Assembly: GCA_963661945.1 (NCBI GenBank) | Contig: CAVLDP010000001.1 | Location: forward strand, 122,318-186,317 | Direction of reading: 5' to 3' | From: CAVLDP01 sp963661945 | GTDB lineage: Bacteria > Bacillota > Clostridia > Lachnospirales > Lachnospiraceae | Length of the DNA: 64,000 bases | Shown here: positions 26,410-34,383 of the stretch, piece by piece | Layout of the letters: each line of letters opens with the position of its first letter | Position numbering within the stretch: position 1 is the first letter of the stretch | Made by a program: the position numbers and the translations under genes | The notes under the pieces: model-generated | What the model saw: only the letters and a program-made list of their open reading frames with translations | Databases searched by the model: none | What the model was told of the DNA's origin: nothing

Positions 26410-27045
26410 ATGAATCGTAAAGGTTTAGTTATTGTTCTTTCTGGCTTTTCAGGAGCTGGTAAGGGAACTATCGTCAAGCATCTTATGAATGAATATAAGG
26501 ATGCATATCATTTGTCAATTTCTGCGACGACTCGTGGTAAGAGACAAGGAGAAAAGGATGGCCGAGAGTATTTCTTCCGAACCAAGGAAGAGTTCGAGGC
26601 GATGATTGAAGAAGGAGAGCTTCTTGAGTATGCTTCCTTTAATGGCAATTATTATGGAACGCCGAGGTTCTATGTTGAGAAGCTTGTAGAAGAAGGCAAG
26701 GATGTGATTCTTGAGATTGAGATTCAGGGTGCTCTTCAGGTGAAGAAGATTTTCCCAGAAGCCTTGCTGCTTTTTGTTATGCCACCTGATGCCAAGACTC
26801 TTAAGGAGCGCTTGGTTGGTAGAGGCACTGAGACGGATGAAGTGATTGCTGAACGTCTCGCTATTTCCACGAAGGAATCACTGCTTATGAATCAGTATGA
26901 TTACCTTGTGGTAAATGATGTTATTGAAAGAAGCGTTTCAGAGGTTCATGCGATTATTCAGAGTGAACATTTTCGTACAACACGTAATGCTGAGACGATT
27001 CAAAATATACAGGATGATCTGAAGATCTATGCGAAAGGAGAATAA
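26410..27045 (+). CDS. gmk: Guanylate kinase
   Basis: Converts GMP and ATP to GDP and ADP. The P-loop is SGFSGAGKGTI (residues 11-21), and the GMP-binding region has SISATTRGKRQGEKDGREY and FLEY-like ELLEYASFNGNYYGTP. At 211 residues it is of normal length. It sits in the yicC-remA-gmk-rpoZ order and precedes rpoZ by 3 bases. It also controls guanine-nucleotide pools relevant to (p)ppGpp, though nothing here shows specific regulation. Confidence 0.95.
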   Translation: MNRKGLVIVLSGFSGAGKGTIVKHLMNEYKDAYHLSISATTRGKRQGEKDGREYFFRTKEEFEAMIEEGELLEYASFNGNYYGTPRFYVEKLVEEGKDVILEIEIQGALQVKKIFPEALLLFVMPPDAKTLKERLVGRGTETDEVIAERLAISTKESLLMNQYDYLVVNDVIERSVSEVHAIIQSEHFRTTRNAETIQNIQDDLKIYAKGE

Positions 27046-27048
27046 ATT

Positions 27049-27297
27049 ATGATACATCCATCTTATGTTGAACTTATGAAGGTAGTAAATAATGACGTTG
27101 AAATTGGTGAGGAGCCAGTAGTTAACAGCCGTTATAGCATTGTATGTGCTACAGCAAAGAGAGCACGCCAGATTATTGATGGTGATGAAGTGCTTATCGA
27201 TGCAGAAGAAGGCAAGAAGCCTCTTTCAATCGCTGTAGATGAGCTCTATAGTGGAGAACTTAAGATTGTATCTGATACAGAAGATGCTGAGGCCTAG
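27049..27297 (+). CDS. rpoZ: RNA polymerase omega subunit
   Basis: A small RNA polymerase subunit of 82 residues that aids assembly by clamping beta-prime. The family core is MIHPSYVELMKVV followed by SRYSIVCATAKRARQIIDG. The C-terminus is acidic, as is common in Clostridia. It follows gmk by 3 bases and is followed by rimO after 6 bases, instead of the coaBC-priA order of many Bacilli. Confidence 0.92.
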   Translation: MIHPSYVELMKVVNNDVEIGEEPVVNSRYSIVCATAKRARQIIDGDEVLIDAEEGKKPLSIAVDELYSGELKIVSDTEDAEA

Positions 27298-27303
27298 TAA
27301 TTC

Positions 27304-28632
27304 ATGAAGCTACATTTTATCTCACTTGGTTGTGATAAAAACATGTCTGATTCTGAGCATATGCTCTATCTTTTGGAGCGCGATGGATTTCAGATTACAG
27401 ATGATGAGACGGAGGCAGATGTTATTGTAATTAATACCTGCTGCTTTATTCGTGATGCCTTAGAAGAGAGTATTGATACTGTCCTTGAGATGGCACCACT
27501 AAAGGAGTCTGCTAATCTTAAATCTCTTGTGATTACAGGATGTATGGCTGAACGATATGCAGATTTGATTCGTGAAGAATTACCTGAGGTTGATGTAGTT
27601 CTTGGAACTGCATCTTATGATGATATTGTAGATGCCATTCATAAGTCGATGAATCAGGACTTTGTTATGGTACAGAAGCCTCTTGATTATCTTCCGGATG
27701 ATTCTGCAGGAAGACTGGTTACGACTGGTGGACATTTTGCATATCTCAAGATTGCAGAAGGCTGCAATAAGCATTGTACATATTGCAGTATTCCATCATT
27801 TCGTGGCAACTACAGATCAGTTCCTATGGATCAGCTTCTTCGTGAAGCCAGACAGCTTGTGTCGGAAGGCGTAAGAGAACTTATTCTTGTGGCACAGGAG
27901 ACTACATTATATGGTATTGATCTCTATGGTAAGAAGAGCTTGCCAAAGCTACTGGATGAATTAGAGCAGATTCCGGAACTTCGTTGGATTCGGCTTCTCT
28001 ATTGTTATCCAGAAGAGATAGATATGGAACTTATTTCAGCAATGAAGAGAAATTCCAAGGTTCTTCCATATGTAGATATGCCGATTCAACATTGCTCAGA
28101 TTCTATTCTTAAGAGAATGGGCCGACTTACCTCCAAGGCTGATATTATAGAGAAGATTCAGCTGCTTAGAAGGGAACTTCCAGGTATGGTGATTCGATCT
28201 ACCGTGATTTGTGGCTTCCCTGGTGAGACTGAAGAGATGCATCAGGAACTTCTATCCTTTATGAGAGAGATGAAGATAGATAGGTTGGGTGCGTTTACCT
28301 ATTCCAGAGAAGAGAATACGCCGGCAGCAGACTTTATAGATCAGATTGATGAGGAAGTTGCCAATCGTTATTTGGCAGAGGTTATGGAAGAACAGCAGAG
28401 AATCGCTTTTTCCATGAATGAATCGCTTATCGATCAGGAATTTGATTGTATGATTGAGGGCCGCATTCCGGAAGATGATGTATATGTTGCCAGAACCTAT
28501 AGAGATGCGCCGAATGTTGATAGCCTTATTTTCTTGTCAAATGCTATACGAGAATATATGACAGGTGACTTTGTCAGGGTTCGTGTTACTGGCTCTAACG
28601 AATATGATTTGATTGGAGATATTATAGAATGA
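27304..28632 (+). CDS. rimO: RimO, ribosomal protein S12 methylthiotransferase
   Basis: Radical-SAM enzyme that methylthiolates an Asp of ribosomal protein S12. The N-terminal UPF0004 domain starts HFISLGCDKNMSDSEHML, the RimO form of the motif, with INTCCFIRDA and TGCMAERY. The radical-SAM CxxxCxxC is EGCNKHCTYCSIPSFRG, and a TRAM domain closes the protein at 442 residues. These features separate it from MiaB at 7260. It overlaps pgsA by 4 bases. Confidence 0.95.
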   Translation: MKLHFISLGCDKNMSDSEHMLYLLERDGFQITDDETEADVIVINTCCFIRDALEESIDTVLEMAPLKESANLKSLVITGCMAERYADLIREELPEVDVVLGTASYDDIVDAIHKSMNQDFVMVQKPLDYLPDDSAGRLVTTGGHFAYLKIAEGCNKHCTYCSIPSFRGNYRSVPMDQLLREARQLVSEGVRELILVAQETTLYGIDLYGKKSLPKLLDELEQIPELRWIRLLYCYPEEIDMELISAMKRNSKVLPYVDMPIQHCSDSILKRMGRLTSKADIIEKIQLLRRELPGMVIRSTVICGFPGETEEMHQELLSFMREMKIDRLGAFTYSREENTPAADFIDQIDEEVANRYLAEVMEEQQRIAFSMNESLIDQEFDCMIEGRIPEDDVYVARTYRDAPNVDSLIFLSNAIREYMTGDFVRVRVTGSNEYDLIGDIIE

Positions 28633-29174
28633 ATTTACCTAACAAATTAACAATTTTTCGTGTGATTTTGATTCCTTTCTTTGTGTTTTTCTTGTTACTT
28701 GACCAGGGAACGAATCAGATGTATCGCTTGATAGCTGATTTGATTTTTGTTATCGCTGCACTAACGGATATGCTTGATGGTAAGATTGCCCGTAAATATA
28801 ACCTGATTACCAATTTTGGCAAGTTTATGGATCCTCTTGCGGATAAGCTCCTGGTTTGTTCTGCACTTATTTGTCTTGTTGACCTGAAGCAGATTCCAAG
28901 CTGGATTGTTATTGTAATCATTGCACGCGAATTTATTATCTCAGGTTTTCGCCTTATTGCATCAGATAATGGTGTTGTAATCGCAGCTTCTATGTGGGGC
29001 AAATCAAAGACCGTTTCTCAGATGATTATGATTATTATTCTTGTCCTTAATTTGCCAGTTATGCCTCTTCAGATTCTAGGAGAGATTTTGATTTGGGTTG
29101 CTCTTGTTCTAACGGTTGTCTCACTTGTGGATTATCTGATTAAGAACAAGGATGTTATGAAGGATACAAAGTAA
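28629..29174 (+). CDS. pgsA: CDP-diacylglycerol-glycerol-3-phosphate 3-phosphatidyltransferase
   Basis: Membrane enzyme that makes phosphatidylglycerol phosphate. The CDP-alcohol phosphatidyltransferase motif is complete: D-G-KIA-R, then 8 residues, G-KFM-D-PLA-D (around residues 52-77). Several hydrophobic helices are visible in 181 residues, and MNLPNKLTIFRVILIP is the usual start. It overlaps rimO by 4 bases and shares one base with cinA, the rimO-pgsA-cinA arrangement often seen in Clostridia. Confidence 0.94.
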   Translation: MNLPNKLTIFRVILIPFFVFFLLLDQGTNQMYRLIADLIFVIAALTDMLDGKIARKYNLITNFGKFMDPLADKLLVCSALICLVDLKQIPSWIVIVIIAREFIISGFRLIASDNGVVIAASMWGKSKTVSQMIMIIILVLNLPVMPLQILGEILIWVALVLTVVSLVDYLIKNKDVMKDTK

Positions 29175-29656
29175 TGAGCAGAATTTCCGCAAAGGTAATC
29201 CGCTATCTGATGGAACATAATTTGACAATTTCTTGTGCAGAATCTTGTACGGGCGGCCTTATTGCTGCAGAGATTGTAAAGTATGATGGCGTTTCCTCTA
29301 TCTTTTCAGAAGGTCATGTTACCTATGCGAATGAAGCAAAGATAGAGTATCTGTCTGTTTCAGATTTTACTCTTAGGAGATTTGGAGCTGTAAGCAGAGA
29401 GACGGCCTATGAGATGGCACTAGGTCTTCATCATAAGACGAAGGCTGACTTGACGCTTTGCTCTACAGGAATTGCAGGACCAACTGGTGGTACGGAAAGT
29501 AAGCCGGTAGGACTTGTGTATTTATCTTGCTATTATAATGGCCAGGTCTGTGTGAGAGAGTATCATTTTCATGGAAATCGACAGATGGTACGTATGCAAG
29601 CAAGAGATGCTGCCTTTCGTCTTTCTTATGACATGATTAAGGAGGCTTCGAAATGA
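29174..29656 (+). CDS. CinA C-terminal family nicotinamide-nucleotide amidase (PncC-like)
   Basis: Deamidates NMN to nicotinate mononucleotide in pyridine-nucleotide salvage. Hallmarks are SCAESCTGGLIAAEI, SVSDFTLRRFGAVSRETA, LCSTGIAGPTGGTESKPVGLVY and the closing FHGNR. At 160 residues it has only the amidase domain; the N-terminal molybdopterin-like domain of full CinA is absent. It lies between pgsA and rsmD, with start/stop overlaps on both sides. Salvage here would complement the NadD activity at 45867. Confidence 0.9.
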   Translation: MSRISAKVIRYLMEHNLTISCAESCTGGLIAAEIVKYDGVSSIFSEGHVTYANEAKIEYLSVSDFTLRRFGAVSRETAYEMALGLHHKTKADLTLCSTGIAGPTGGTESKPVGLVYLSCYYNGQVCVREYHFHGNRQMVRMQARDAAFRLSYDMIKEASK

Positions 29657-30210
29657 GAGTAATTGCAGGTTCTGCAAAGCGGATTCCACTTAAGACAATT
29701 GATGGACTTTCGACAAGACCTACTACTGACCGAATCAAAGAAACCTTATTTAATATGATTCAGGATGACGTTTTTTCATCAGATTTCTTGGATTTGTTTG
29801 CAGGATCTGGTCAGATGGGAATTGAAGCTTTGAGCCGAGGAGCAAATTCTGCTACCTTTGTTGAGAATAATCCAAGGGCTGTTTCTGTCATAAAGGAGAA
29901 TCTTCAGAAGACCAGACTGATGGACCAGGCCAAAATACATTCAATGGATGTTCTTGGTGCGATTTCTTCCATGCAGGCAGATTCATTTGATGTGATTTTT
30001 ATGGACCCTCCTTATCAGATGGGGATAGAAGAGAGGGTGCTTTCTTTGATTAAGGATTATTCTATTTTAAGGGATGATGGCTTCATTATTATTGAGGCTA
30101 GTTTGGACCGTGATTTTAGTACGGTTTCTGATTTGGGTTATTATATTTGGAAGGAAAAGACATATAAGACTAATAAGCATGTCTTCCTTTCTTTAGAGGG
30201 TACATTATGA
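29653..30210 (+). CDS. rsmD: RsmD, 16S rRNA (guanine-966-N2)-methyltransferase
   Basis: SAM-dependent methyltransferase of 185 residues. It starts MRVIAGSAKRIPL, has TRPTTDRIKETLFNMI, the SAM-binding FLDLFAGSGQMGIEALSRGA, and the catalytic MDPPYQMG. The family pairing with coaD is preserved: rsmD and coaD overlap by 4 bases. The modified base (G966, E. coli numbering) is established for the family. Confidence 0.94.
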   Translation: MRVIAGSAKRIPLKTIDGLSTRPTTDRIKETLFNMIQDDVFSSDFLDLFAGSGQMGIEALSRGANSATFVENNPRAVSVIKENLQKTRLMDQAKIHSMDVLGAISSMQADSFDVIFMDPPYQMGIEERVLSLIKDYSILRDDGFIIIEASLDRDFSTVSDLGYYIWKEKTYKTNKHVFLSLEGTL

Positions 30211-30698
30211 GAAAAGCAATATATCCAGGTTCTTTTGATCCGATTACTTTTGGACATTTGGATATTATTAGAAGATCGTCTGGACTTTTTGACGAATTAG
30301 TGGTTGCAGTTCTAAATAACAGCTCGAAAAATCCGTTGTTTTCTATATCTGAACGCGTTACAATGATAGAAGAGTTGACACAGGAATTTGATAATGTAAG
30401 CGTTATCGCATTTGATGGATTGCTAGTTGATTTGGCAGAGGATATTGGCGCATCGGTTATTGTTCGTGGACTTCGTGCTGCTACTGATTTCGAGTATGAA
30501 TTACAGATTGCACAGACGAATAAGGTTGAGGCGCCGGGACTTGAGACAGTATTCCTTACTACAGCACTCAATTATTCTTACTTGAGTTCTACAGTTGTCC
30601 GTGAGTTTGCATCTTATGGTGGGGATATTTCTAATTTTGTTCCAGGTTCAATAATTCCTCTCATCGAGGAGAAATACCAGAATAAAGGGGTTAAATGA
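30207..30698 (+). CDS. coaD: Phosphopantetheine adenylyltransferase
   Basis: Adenylates 4'-phosphopantetheine to dephospho-CoA. The nucleotidyltransferase motif is YPGSFDPITFGHLDII near the start, with VRGLRAATDFEYELQIAQTN and the LSSTVVRE region (ISSS-like) toward the end. At 163 residues it is of normal length. It is translationally coupled to rsmD upstream and to the coiled-coil gene downstream through overlapping start/stop codons. Confidence 0.95.
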   Translation: MRKAIYPGSFDPITFGHLDIIRRSSGLFDELVVAVLNNSSKNPLFSISERVTMIEELTQEFDNVSVIAFDGLLVDLAEDIGASVIVRGLRAATDFEYELQIAQTNKVEAPGLETVFLTTALNYSYLSSTVVREFASYGGDISNFVPGSIIPLIEEKYQNKGVK

Positions 30699-31387
30699 TG
30701 ACGAACAAGAATAAGATTGAAGATATTATTGATGAAATCGAAGAGTTTATTGAGGGCTGCAAGTCATCTGGTTTTAGTGGCAATAAGATTATTGTGAATC
30801 GTGATGAATTGCAGGGACTTCTTGATGAGCTTAAAGCATCAACTCCGGAAGAGCTTAAGCGAATTCAGCGTGTACTGAATAATAGAGATGCGATTCTAGC
30901 TGACGCGAAGGCTCAGGCAGATGCAATTATTGCAGATGCACATGTGCAGACCAATGAGCTTGTATCGGAGCATCAGATCATGCAGCAAGCATATGCGCAG
31001 GCGAATGAAGTCGTTATGATTGCTACTAAGAATGCACAAGAGATGCTAGATAAGGCAACAGATGATGCGAATAATATTAGAATGGGCGCGATCGCATATA
31101 CAGATTCGCTACTTCAGGCAATTCAGGGTGTGATTTCTAATTCCATGGAGACGACACAGGCTCGTACGGAATCTTATCTGGCTACGATGCAGACTTATTT
31201 GAATGAAGTGGTTACTAATCGTCAGCAACTGTCTCCACAGTCGATTGTTGAAGAGACAGTTCAGTCAGATGTTCCTCATGATTCCAAGAAGGAAGCAAGT
31301 GCGCCTGCTGAAGACACTACGAAGACAGATGAGATTGATGTTACATCTGCAATTGATATTCCAGAGCAATTCTTCAATAAGGATTGA
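30695..31387 (+). CDS. Predicted coiled-coil protein (DivIVA/ATPase-like annotation class)
   Basis: A 230-residue soluble protein with an N-terminal short helical domain (KIEDIIDEIEEFIEGCK) and then a long Ala/Gln/Asp-rich coiled coil (about 55-150) with repeated ADAKAQADAIIADA-like patterns, followed by an unstructured Thr/Glu tail. The Ala-rich coil resembles DivIVA-like and V-ATPase E/G-like stalk proteins, but I cannot assign a function. It overlaps the coaD stop codon and ends in a hairpin at 31406. No membrane helix is seen. Confidence 0.7.
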   Translation: MMTNKNKIEDIIDEIEEFIEGCKSSGFSGNKIIVNRDELQGLLDELKASTPEELKRIQRVLNNRDAILADAKAQADAIIADAHVQTNELVSEHQIMQQAYAQANEVVMIATKNAQEMLDKATDDANNIRMGAIAYTDSLLQAIQGVISNSMETTQARTESYLATMQTYLNEVVTNRQQLSPQSIVEETVQSDVPHDSKKEASAPAEDTTKTDEIDVTSAIDIPEQFFNKD

Positions 31388-31405
31388 GTTTGAATTTGTT
31401 TTTTG

Positions 31406-31438
31406 ATAGAATCTCGCTATTTTGCGGGATTCTATTTT
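31406..31438 (+). terminator. Probable intrinsic terminator after the coiled-coil gene
   Basis: Arms ATAGAATCTCGC (31406-31417) and GCGGGATTCTAT (31424-31435) pair with one G-U and are followed by a short T run. The RsuA-like gene starts 16 bases later, so read-through is likely. Confidence 0.6.
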
Positions 31439-31453
31439 CATGTAAAGGATTTT

Positions 31454-32176
31454 ATGAGATTAGATAAATTTTTATGTGATGCCCTAGGGGAGACCAGGTC
31501 AGATGTAAAGAAGCTTCTAAGGAAGAAATTAATATCTGTAGATGGTGTGACTATTACAGATGGAGGATATAAGTTATCCGATGATTCCTGTGTTACCTAT
31601 CAGGGACGAGAATTAATAAATGAAGAATTCATCTACTACATCTTCCATAAGCCAGCAGGATGTGTTACCGCTAGAGAGGATCATCTTCATAAGACGGTTA
31701 TGGATTATATTCCAGATAACAGAAAGCATGATTTATCTCCGGTTGGTCGTCTGGATTTAGATACGGAAGGACTTCTTCTTATAACAAATGATGGAGAACT
31801 TGCGCATATCCTTCTTAGCCCTAGATCTGAAATAGAGAAGGAATATCTGGCGCATGTAGATGGACCTGTGACAGAGTCTGATGTGGAGGCATTTGCAAGC
31901 GGACTTGATATTCATGATGAGAAGAGGGCTCTTCCTGCTAAGCTTCAGATCATATCATCAGAGGAGGAGGAATCCATTTGCCTTGTAAGGGTTATGGAAG
32001 GCAGATTCCACGAAGTAAAGAGGCTTTTCCTCGCAAGAGGTCGAAAGGTTACCTATCTTAAGAGACTTAGTATGGGACGCTTTCTTCTTGATGACGACCT
32101 TAAACCTGGAGAATATCGTAGATTAACGGAAGAAGAGATGAACTATGTTAGAGAATATAAAGGCAGTGCTATTTGA
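31454..32176 (+). CDS. RsuA/RluB-family pseudouridine synthase
   Basis: Isomerises a specific rRNA uridine. An N-terminal S4 RNA-binding domain (MRLDKFLCDALGETRSDVKKLLRK) is followed by the synthase core, with catalytic Asp in GRLDLDTEGLLLITND and the EKEYLAHV segment. At 240 residues it is RsuA-like, so the target is probably 16S U516, but RluB-type 23S targets cannot be excluded. ATG 31454 opens exactly at the S4 domain; an upstream in-frame start at 31403 would translate the terminator hairpin. It overlaps the HAD gene by 32 bases. Confidence 0.88.
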   Translation: MRLDKFLCDALGETRSDVKKLLRKKLISVDGVTITDGGYKLSDDSCVTYQGRELINEEFIYYIFHKPAGCVTAREDHLHKTVMDYIPDNRKHDLSPVGRLDLDTEGLLLITNDGELAHILLSPRSEIEKEYLAHVDGPVTESDVEAFASGLDIHDEKRALPAKLQIISSEEEESICLVRVMEGRFHEVKRLFLARGRKVTYLKRLSMGRFLLDDDLKPGEYRRLTEEEMNYVREYKGSAI

Positions 32177-32795
32177 TTTGGATGGAACGCTTATTGATTC
32201 CATGGGCTTATGGGGTGAAATTGATCGGAGATTTTTTGCAGAATATGGGATAGATATGCCTTCTGACCTTGCAAATCAGATTGGTGGAATGTCCATGCGT
32301 GAGACGGCGGAATATTTTCATGATGTGATGCATTTTCCATGTAGTGTTGAATCCATGCTTGATAGATGGAATCAGCAAGCTTATCAAGCATATCGCTATG
32401 ATCTTGCATTCAAGCCTGGAGCAGAGAATTTCCTTAAATTATTGAAAGAACGAAATATTAAGACTGCTATAGCAACAAGCAATTCAACAGAACTTGTAGA
32501 TGCAGTATATGAGAATCTTGGACTTTCGGATTATATTGACCTCTATGTGACATCTCATGAGGTTCCAAGAGGAAAGCCGAGTCCAGATGTATATTTGCTG
32601 GCTGCGAAGCGCTTAGATGTTTCTCCTGAGGATTGTCTTGTGTTTGAAGATATCGTACCAGGAATACAAGCCGGAAAATCTGCGGGAATGAAGGTTTGCA
32701 CAATTTTTGATGAGCATTCGAGTGGCGATGATAAGAAAAAACAAGACCTGGCGGATTATTATATCCATGACTTTAATGATTTGAAAGGAATATAG
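32145..32795 (+). CDS. HAD-superfamily hydrolase (beta-phosphoglucomutase-like)
   Basis: Phosphatase or phosphomutase of the HAD fold, 216 residues. Motif I is VLFDLDGTLIDS (nucleophile and acid/base Asp), motif II is AIATSNS, motif III has the Lys in RGKPSPDVYLLA, and motif IV is CLVFEDIVPGI. The helical cap of about 60 residues after motif I is the beta-PGM-like type. Substrate is not readable. It sits between two pseudouridine synthase genes, overlapping the first and directly abutting the second. Confidence 0.85.
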   Translation: MLENIKAVLFDLDGTLIDSMGLWGEIDRRFFAEYGIDMPSDLANQIGGMSMRETAEYFHDVMHFPCSVESMLDRWNQQAYQAYRYDLAFKPGAENFLKLLKERNIKTAIATSNSTELVDAVYENLGLSDYIDLYVTSHEVPRGKPSPDVYLLAAKRLDVSPEDCLVFEDIVPGIQAGKSAGMKVCTIFDEHSSGDDKKKQDLADYYIHDFNDLKGI

Positions 32796-33749
32796 ATGAT
32801 TCAGAATACGATCTCTGAAAGGGAAGCAAATCAAAGATTTGATAAATATTTGAAGAAGCTTCTGTCGGAAGCAAATACAAGCTTTATATATAAAATGCTT
32901 CGTAAGAAGAATATTACCTTGAATGGCAAGAAATCAGATGGTAGTGATATTCTTCGATGCGGAGATCAGATTGCAATCTTTTTTTCGGATGAAACTTATG
33001 CAAAGATGACCGGAAAAGAGAATGCTCTATCGCAATTTGCCTCTCTAAGTAAGATCCCTTATTCAAATATTCATCCTATCTATGAGGATGATGATATTCT
33101 AGCACTTAATAAGCCAGCGGGCATACTCAGTCAGAAGGCTAAGGATGGAGACATTTCTATTAATGAAGAAATGTTATCCTATCTGATTCATTCTGGAAGC
33201 CTTACGGAAGAGGAATATCACACTTTTCATCCATCGATTGCAAATCGTTTGGACCGAAATACATCGGGACTTATTCTCTGTGGCAAGACCTTGCAGGGTC
33301 AGCAATATCTGTCAAGCGCACTAAAGGAGAGGTCTTGTAAGAAATTATATCATGCAGTTGTACTTGGGGAGGTGAAGGAAGAGTCCACGATTCATGCCTT
33401 CCTTAGGAAGGATCCAAGTACAAATAAGGTAACAATCCTTGATGAGGCAGCAGATGATGCAAAGGAGATTCATACAGCCTATAAGCCCCTCTTATATAAG
33501 AATGGACTAACGCTCCTTGAGGTCCATCTAATTACAGGAAGGTCGCATCAGATTCGCGCTCATCTTGCATCGTGCAAGCATCCGATTCTCTTTGATCCAA
33601 AATATGGAGATCGAAGAGCAAATGCTGAGTGGGGAAAACGTTATGATCAGTCTTATCAGCTTCTTCATGCCTATTCCATAGAATTTGAGGATGGCAGGGT
33701 AATTCGGGCAGAAGAACCAGAGATTTTTCACAGGGTTCTAGGAGAATAA
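32796..33749 (+). CDS. RluA-family pseudouridine synthase
   Basis: An N-terminal S4 domain (NQRFDKYLKKLLSEANTSFIYKMLRKKNI) precedes the RluA/RluC/RluD core, with IYEDDDILALNKPAGILSQ, the catalytic motif ANRLDRNTSGLILC, a LYHAVVLG segment and the closing GRSHQIRAHLA. The first motif residue is Asn rather than the more common His, as in a subset of RluC-like enzymes. The 23S rRNA target is not certain. It starts immediately after the HAD stop and precedes recU by 3 bases. Confidence 0.88.
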   Translation: MIQNTISEREANQRFDKYLKKLLSEANTSFIYKMLRKKNITLNGKKSDGSDILRCGDQIAIFFSDETYAKMTGKENALSQFASLSKIPYSNIHPIYEDDDILALNKPAGILSQKAKDGDISINEEMLSYLIHSGSLTEEEYHTFHPSIANRLDRNTSGLILCGKTLQGQQYLSSALKERSCKKLYHAVVLGEVKEESTIHAFLRKDPSTNKVTILDEAADDAKEIHTAYKPLLYKNGLTLLEVHLITGRSHQIRAHLASCKHPILFDPKYGDRRANAEWGKRYDQSYQLLHAYSIEFEDGRVIRAEEPEIFHRVLGE

Positions 33750-33752
33750 GAT

Positions 33753-34289
33753 ATGGGAACATGGAATTCAAGAGGTCTTAGGGGGTCCACTTTTGAGGAA
33801 TTGCTTAATCGTACAAATGAGGTCTACGAGGAAAATGGATTAGCATTAATTCAGAAGATTCCAACGCCAATTACGCCAATTAATATTGATAAAGAAACAC
33901 GACATATTACTCTTGCTTATTTTGATAAGAAAAGTACGGTTGATTATATAGGAGCTGTTCAGGGGATTCCTGTTTGCTTCGATGCGAAGGAATGTAATAC
34001 AGACACCTTTCCACTGCAGAATATTCACGAACATCAGATGGATTTTATGGGCAAGTTTGAGAAGCAGGAAGGCATTGCTTTTTATCTTATCTATTTTACC
34101 AATCGAGAGGTATTCTATTACCTGACTTATAGGGAAGCTCTTATGTTCTGGGAGAGAGGTTATAAGGAAGGCGGAAGAAAGAGCTTTCGATTTGATGAGT
34201 TAGATAGTGCTCATTTCTTTCATATGGGTAATCCTGCTTTCGTGCCTTATCTGGACATGATTCAGCTTGATTTGAATGAACGTGACTAA
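33753..34289 (+). CDS. recU: RecU-like Holliday junction resolvase
   Basis: Cuts Holliday junctions in Firmicutes, doing the job of RuvC. Family landmarks are a Gly/Arg-rich start with RGSTFEELLNRTNEVY, IQKIPTPI, the nuclease core STVDYIGAVQGIPVCFDAKE, TFPLQNIHEHQ, and the late GGRKSF. The core Asp and Lys are kept; the usual FEAKE is FDAKE here, a conservative Glu-to-Asp change. At 178 residues it is slightly short. It is far from ruvAB (9572-11182), which would generate its substrates. The family call is by motif order. Confidence 0.82.
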   Translation: MGTWNSRGLRGSTFEELLNRTNEVYEENGLALIQKIPTPITPINIDKETRHITLAYFDKKSTVDYIGAVQGIPVCFDAKECNTDTFPLQNIHEHQMDFMGKFEKQEGIAFYLIYFTNREVFYYLTYREALMFWERGYKEGGRKSFRFDELDSAHFFHMGNPAFVPYLDMIQLDLNERD

Positions 34290-34293
34290 TGCC

Positions 34294-34322
34294 TTGACGT
34301 ATATTAGCAGATGAAATATAAT
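34294..34322 (+). promoter_or_regulatory. Sigma-A type promoter for the his operon
   Basis: TTGACG (34294-34299) and TATAAT (34317-34322) with a 17-base spacer. The leader of about 55 bases to hisZ is too short for a T-box or a classical attenuator. Confidence 0.78.
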
Positions 34323-34383
34323 TATGAAAGTTTCATTTTAATAACATGCTAATGCGTTACCACGCTAAAGTGACGGAGGGATT

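Noticed and set aside
31403..31453. N-terminal extension of the RsuA-like protein
   Set aside because: These codons overlap the hairpin terminator at 31406-31438, and the S4 domain begins at the ATG of 31454.
34323..34383. T-box or attenuator before hisZ
   Set aside because: The leader is only about 55 bases from the predicted start and holds no T-box bulge sequence, specifier stem or terminator-like T run.
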